From positions 1 to 54,728 of the forward strand of contig JADFZT010000026.1 of assembly GCA_015232395.1 (NCBI GenBank): a DNA stretch of 54,728 nucleotides. The letters run 5' to 3'. The position numbers and the translations under genes are program-made. Every line of letters begins with the position of its first letter. The first letter of the stretch is position 1. This DNA is from Magnetococcales bacterium. GTDB lineage: Bacteria; Pseudomonadota; Magnetococcia; Magnetococcales; JADFZT01. Under the pieces are notes generated by a model, which worked only from the letters and a program-made list of their open reading frames with translations, was not told where the DNA came from and ran no database searches. This document shows positions 52,601-54,728 of this stretch, piece after piece.

Positions 52601-54434
52601 GCGGGCGGGATTCGTTTGGGATCTGAAGGAGGCGGCCTGGGAGGCGCAATTTGCCAATCTCGGACAGTACAAACTGCGCCACAATCACTGCCGGGTGCCG
52701 GACGTCTATCCCGACCACCCTGAGCTGGGCCAATGGGCCAAGGATAACCGCAAAAACGCTGCCAATGGCACACTGAGTGATGAACGCCGGGAAAAACTGG
52801 AACGCATCGGCTTTGTCTGGGATTTGAAAGAAGCCGCATGGCTCGATCAATACCGGGCACTTTCCCAATATCGCTTTCGCCACAACCACTGCCGGGTACC
52901 GGATCTCTATCCGGAAAATCCGGAACTGGGCAAATGGGCCAAGGATAATCGCCGGGCAGCCCAGATGGGCACCCTCTCCCGGGAGCACCGGGAAAAACTC
53001 GACCAGGTGGGATTTGTCTGGGATCTACAGGAAGCGGCCTGGCTTGATCGATTTACCCTACTTGTTCGTTTCAAGGAGCGAACCGGTCACTGTAAGGTGC
53101 CGGACCTTTTTCCGGAGCAGCCGGAGCTGGGTAGTTGGGCCAAGGAGTGCCGCCGCTTAAAACGCCGGGGCAAAATCAATCCCCGCCACGAAGCGCGTCT
53201 GGAAGAGATCGGCTTTGTCTGGGATCTGGAGGCGGCGGCTTGGGAGGAGATGTTCGATCATCTGAAACTGTTTCGTGAAACCCACGGCCATTGCCAGCCC
53301 CCAGCCACCTATCCCCCGGTGCCGGGCCTCCCCCCCTGGGTGATTCGCCAGCGGTCGGATAAATATCGCAAGCGGCTGGCTCCCGAGCGCATCACCCGGC
53401 TCGATGAGATCGATTTTATCTGGGATCTGGAAGCCAAACAGTGGCAGGAAATGTTCGAAATCTTGGCCGCCTTCCACCAAGCCCACCACCATTTTCATCT
53501 ACCCAAGGGAGACCCCGATACCGCCGAGCTGGAAAAGTGGGTCACCAAACAGCGCGGGCTCCATAAATCGGGCAGGCTGGATCCAGAGCGGCAGGAAAAA
53601 CTCACCGGGATCGGTTTCGTCTGGGATAAACGGGATGCCGCCTGGGAGGAACGTTTTCAGGCGTTGGTACGATTCAAAAAAGAGCGCAACCATTGCAACG
53701 TCCCCGGCAAGTGGGCGGATGATCCGGAGCTGGCCAGGTGGGTGGCCAATCAGCGCAAGGATCACAAAAAAGGGACCCTGACCGAAGAGCGCATCAACCG
53801 CTTGACCGAACTGGGCTTGATTTGGGATACCCGGGAAATCTTTTGGGAGGAGATGTTTGCGGCTCTGGTGGAGTTTCGGGAAGTGCGGGGCCACTGCAAC
53901 GTGCCGGACGTCTATGATGAAAACCCCCAGCTCGCCTGGTGGGTCGCCACCCAACGCAAAGCCAAACCGTCGGGGCAGCTTTCAGAAGAGCGGCTGGCCC
54001 GATTGGATGCCCTGGAGTTTGTCTGGGATCCCTTGGCGGCCCGTTGGCTGGAGATGCTGCTGGAGCTGCGCCAATTTCACCAAACCCACGGCCACTGTCT
54101 GGTTCCCAAGGAGTGGCCGGAAAATCCCGCGTTGGGATCGTGGATCGCCACCCAAAGAAACGCCGCCCGCAATCGGATGTTGAGCGAAGAGCAGGTGGAA
54201 CAACTATCCGCCTTGAATTTTGTGTGGGATCCCCAGGTGGCTCTGGCTGAAGAGATGTTCGTTGGGCTGGCGCTCTTCAAGGAAACCCACGGCCACCTGA
54301 ACATCCCGGTTCAATACCGGGAAAACCCCCAGCTGGGGTTATGGCTTCAGTTTCAGCGTCAGGCGTGGAAAAAAGGTACTCTTGATCCAGAGCGAAAAAA
54401 ACGGCTCCAGGAGATGGGATTGGTTGCCGGATAG
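49671..54434 (+). CDS. Degenerate restriction-helicase-like protein with HA repeats
   Basis: 1587 residues. Residues 20-170 resemble an Mrr-type nuclease domain but lack its catalytic residues (YHVLFKPGRPPLSNRDVTDF stands where Q-x-K is expected). Residues 180-430 follow a superfamily 2 helicase first domain: PPGLESA (208-214) where Walker A should be, LLIWSPSFDRLQQIL as motif Ia, LDAHH (331-335) in place of DEAH, and FGPPLHQLAVAEAAKLGLV. An acidic Ala/Pro/Glu linker with three 12-bp tandem units at 51147-51182 follows. Residues 640-800 resemble the second helicase domain, but motif VI (Q-x-x-G-R-x-x-R) reads GVISRLMSQP. From 855 to the end are eleven HA units. No ribosome-binding site is clear. 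All ATPase and nuclease signatures look lost, so it is probably a DNA-binding structural protein. Confidence 0.8.
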   Translation: MGSKHHRTGFFLREGLFNNFGHFSELEARITELPSEKDRNDALEIFIEGMLATRALDAVNDFQPLDFVPFERRRKLFPPTGETLAQGVFKTPAGEEHPYHVLFKPGRPPLSNRDVTDFLALQGLFPHKLLITNCDLLPPALSREKGVYSLRGSDLDRLERREILAIRRWLQGGGLTVERQVLPRHLETARGEIHNGLNRTDQGSVIFPPGLESARLLLALGEKQAGRRTLLIWSPSFDRLQQILNIWRQQATWQALSPLLVHDPKAPTPPDHPPLKTEELNFPLAVEAEDIRRFLAWRSNSTKAILATHSAASLVAEALTEQTPPELAVFLDAHHPPLSSPGESLQALLDNPTLRGRKTLFLAPVEHHQEITRKDKNGEAKTLFSLKDQKRFGPPLHQLAVAEAAKLGLVAPTRLVLYVVTPESLEQAAATKKNSPEESPAQTPGEPLPAAALTIDRSQEPSVTENPKTDNPVEEPELDPTTVTDFAFWEPPEEVAEEVAEEVAEDLLKPAETTDTSPDKAAPEEQPEPSEATPAAEHSPVNKKSALSDKAQSDGEQELPEEVPTASTDTKTTRTAAEQAPSEAIREPAEKTAGKEATDSSDSDAPTQKTKPRKAKAATPPTPSPHHQALWLALGQVMAESKIHKVLSLHPSPPLAQAFITADLPQRSAEEGKIETFHVNGTMGSSEVKSSIAAYADGDKTALLSLPFGYDPHPDSPPWQLAVISPPKSGRGDSLGVISRLMSQPASSPPAKAPAILLIPLFLEGKPGENLAERLQKTNLAGELDLIQCHVELEGSLSDIIRLLGENKGRTGHWNAAPLLAERLAEKIDIQAPNELLEEARQSVSEYLVDQLGSLWDQRFGEFIAFRDRAGHGELPKKHPDHPELGRWGELQREAKAKGLLLEERLKRLEAARFVWDLEQAGWEKQLREVVRFKETHGHGKIPDSLKDNPELGKWCKLQRKLKAHDELAPERIARLERAGFVWDLKEAAWEAQFANLGQYKLRHNHCRVPDVYPDHPELGQWAKDNRKNAANGTLSDERREKLERIGFVWDLKEAAWLDQYRALSQYRFRHNHCRVPDLYPENPELGKWAKDNRRAAQMGTLSREHREKLDQVGFVWDLQEAAWLDRFTLLVRFKERTGHCKVPDLFPEQPELGSWAKECRRLKRRGKINPRHEARLEEIGFVWDLEAAAWEEMFDHLKLFRETHGHCQPPATYPPVPGLPPWVIRQRSDKYRKRLAPERITRLDEIDFIWDLEAKQWQEMFEILAAFHQAHHHFHLPKGDPDTAELEKWVTKQRGLHKSGRLDPERQEKLTGIGFVWDKRDAAWEERFQALVRFKKERNHCNVPGKWADDPELARWVANQRKDHKKGTLTEERINRLTELGLIWDTREIFWEEMFAALVEFREVRGHCNVPDVYDENPQLAWWVATQRKAKPSGQLSEERLARLDALEFVWDPLAARWLEMLLELRQFHQTHGHCLVPKEWPENPALGSWIATQRNAARNRMLSEEQVEQLSALNFVWDPQVALAEEMFVGLALFKETHGHLNIPVQYRENPQLGLWLQFQRQAWKKGTLDPERKKRLQEMGLVAG
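52233..54431 (+). repeat. Eleven helicase-associated (HA) repeats
   Basis: The coding repeat unit averages 67 residues (200 bp). Each unit has W-x-x-x-F/Y, a stretch F-K-x-x-H-G-H-C-x-V-P, then P-E-L-x-x-W, R-x-x-x-x-x-G-x-L, E-R-x-x-x-L and G-F-V-W-D. Units start near WDQRF, WEKQL, WEAQF, WLDQY, WLDRF, WEEMF, WQEMF, WEERF, WEEMF, WLEML and AEEMF. HA units are thought to be three-helix DNA-binding modules. Confidence 0.85.
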
Positions 54435-54473
54435 GAACCCGGACCGTTACCTTTAAATCATGGTTGCAGAATA

Positions 54474-54728
54474 TTAATACCCATACTTACTGCAAACAAG
54501 GTTTGAAAATTGCTGCGCCAATTCAAAAGCAACATGCGAATCCACAAGATTCGTGCAAATAGTTCCTTTTAGAGGCAAATCTACCTGTTCTCCACATTTC
54601 TTTTTTGATTCGTGTATCAATCGACTCACAGCAAAACCCGTTTCATTTTTATTTGCAAAAATGCCTGATAAAAGGTTTTTCCCCAGTGGCTGGCACCTGC
54701 CAGGCAGAGGGCGAGATAGTCCGGGTTG
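54474..54728 (-). CDS. C-terminal end of a gene running off the right edge
   Basis: Read from the right edge on the minus strand, the frame is open for 84 codons up to TAA at 54474-54476. Protein-like sequence includes NLLSGIFANKNETGFAVSRL, then KKKCGEQVDLPLKGTI and LVDSHVAFELAQQFSNLV. No start codon is visible inside, so the gene begins beyond the window. The GC content here is clearly lower than in the neighbouring HA-repeat gene. No family is recognised. The open frame could be chance in so short a piece, but the codon pattern looks coding. Confidence 0.45.
   Translation of the reverse strand, partial: QPGLSRPLPGRCQPLGKNLLSGIFANKNETGFAVSRLIHESKKKCGEQVDLPLKGTICTNLVDSHVAFELAQQFSNLVCSKYGY

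Noticed and set aside
1-54728. CRISPR arrays, rRNA, tRNA, prophage or magnetosome genes
   Set aside because: None was seen; the repeats found are too short, too few or coding.

Overview
The window reads as a chromosomal segment of a Gram-negative proteobacterium with fairly high GC. The ParC sequence is of the alphaproteobacterial type (757 residues, [10 protein letters not shown] in the quinolone region), and the window also has a c-type cytochrome maturation gene, TatABC, a TRAP transporter and a very large helicase-associated (HA) repeat protein. I infer a deep-branching alphaproteobacterium of the Magnetococcales type, with moderate confidence. No magnetosome gene, rRNA, tRNA or CRISPR array was seen.

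Layout. 1-0.75 kb: the tail of a transposase and an orphan coding fragment. 0.8-5.4 kb: a repeat and hairpin block, a small Cys-ended protein, mutM, then a plus-strand group of a cyclic-nucleotide-domain protein, a large TPR-like protein and a J-like protein without HPD. 5.5-13.6 kb: ccmI, tatABC, RNase J and ftsK. 13.6-18.2 kb: a 163-bp MITE-like element, an RDD membrane protein, and a minus-strand group of outer-membrane barrel, dctQ and dctM. 18.3-24.9 kb: a 986-residue surface lipoprotein and an overlapping recA-parC pair. 25.4-30.8 kb: three PilT/PilU ATPases, with two overlapping FlgO-like lipoprotein genes between the first two. 31.1-33.6 kb: a REC-PAS-GGDEF diguanylate cyclase and a PstS-like periplasmic protein. 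33.6-36.1 kb: four minor pseudopilin genes on the minus strand. 36.3-39.5 kb: erpA and lon, each with a readable promoter and an inverted repeat. 39.8-42.5 kb: two tandem paralogues with a RelA/SpoT-like nucleotidyltransferase core. 42.7-45.8 kb: a PHP hydrolase and a DnaJ-domain protein, then a Na/Pi symporter. 46.3-49.5 kb: an LsrF-like aldolase and a fused aldolase/short-chain dehydrogenase, separated by a predicted three-way-junction RNA. 49.7-54.4 kb: a 1587-residue protein that looks like a restriction-helicase in which the nuclease, Walker A, DEAH and motif VI positions have all degenerated, followed by eleven HA repeats. The right edge has the open end of a lower-GC minus-strand gene.

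Genes that probably work together: TatA/B/C; TRAP DctQ/DctM with an outer-membrane barrel; PilT/PilU motors with the minor pseudopilins and possibly the diguanylate cyclase (twitching and surface behaviour); erpA and lon as housekeeping genes under visible control. The two most likely undescribed systems are the catalytically degenerate HA-repeat protein and the RelA/SpoT-like pair, whose catalytic motifs are degenerate in a complementary way.
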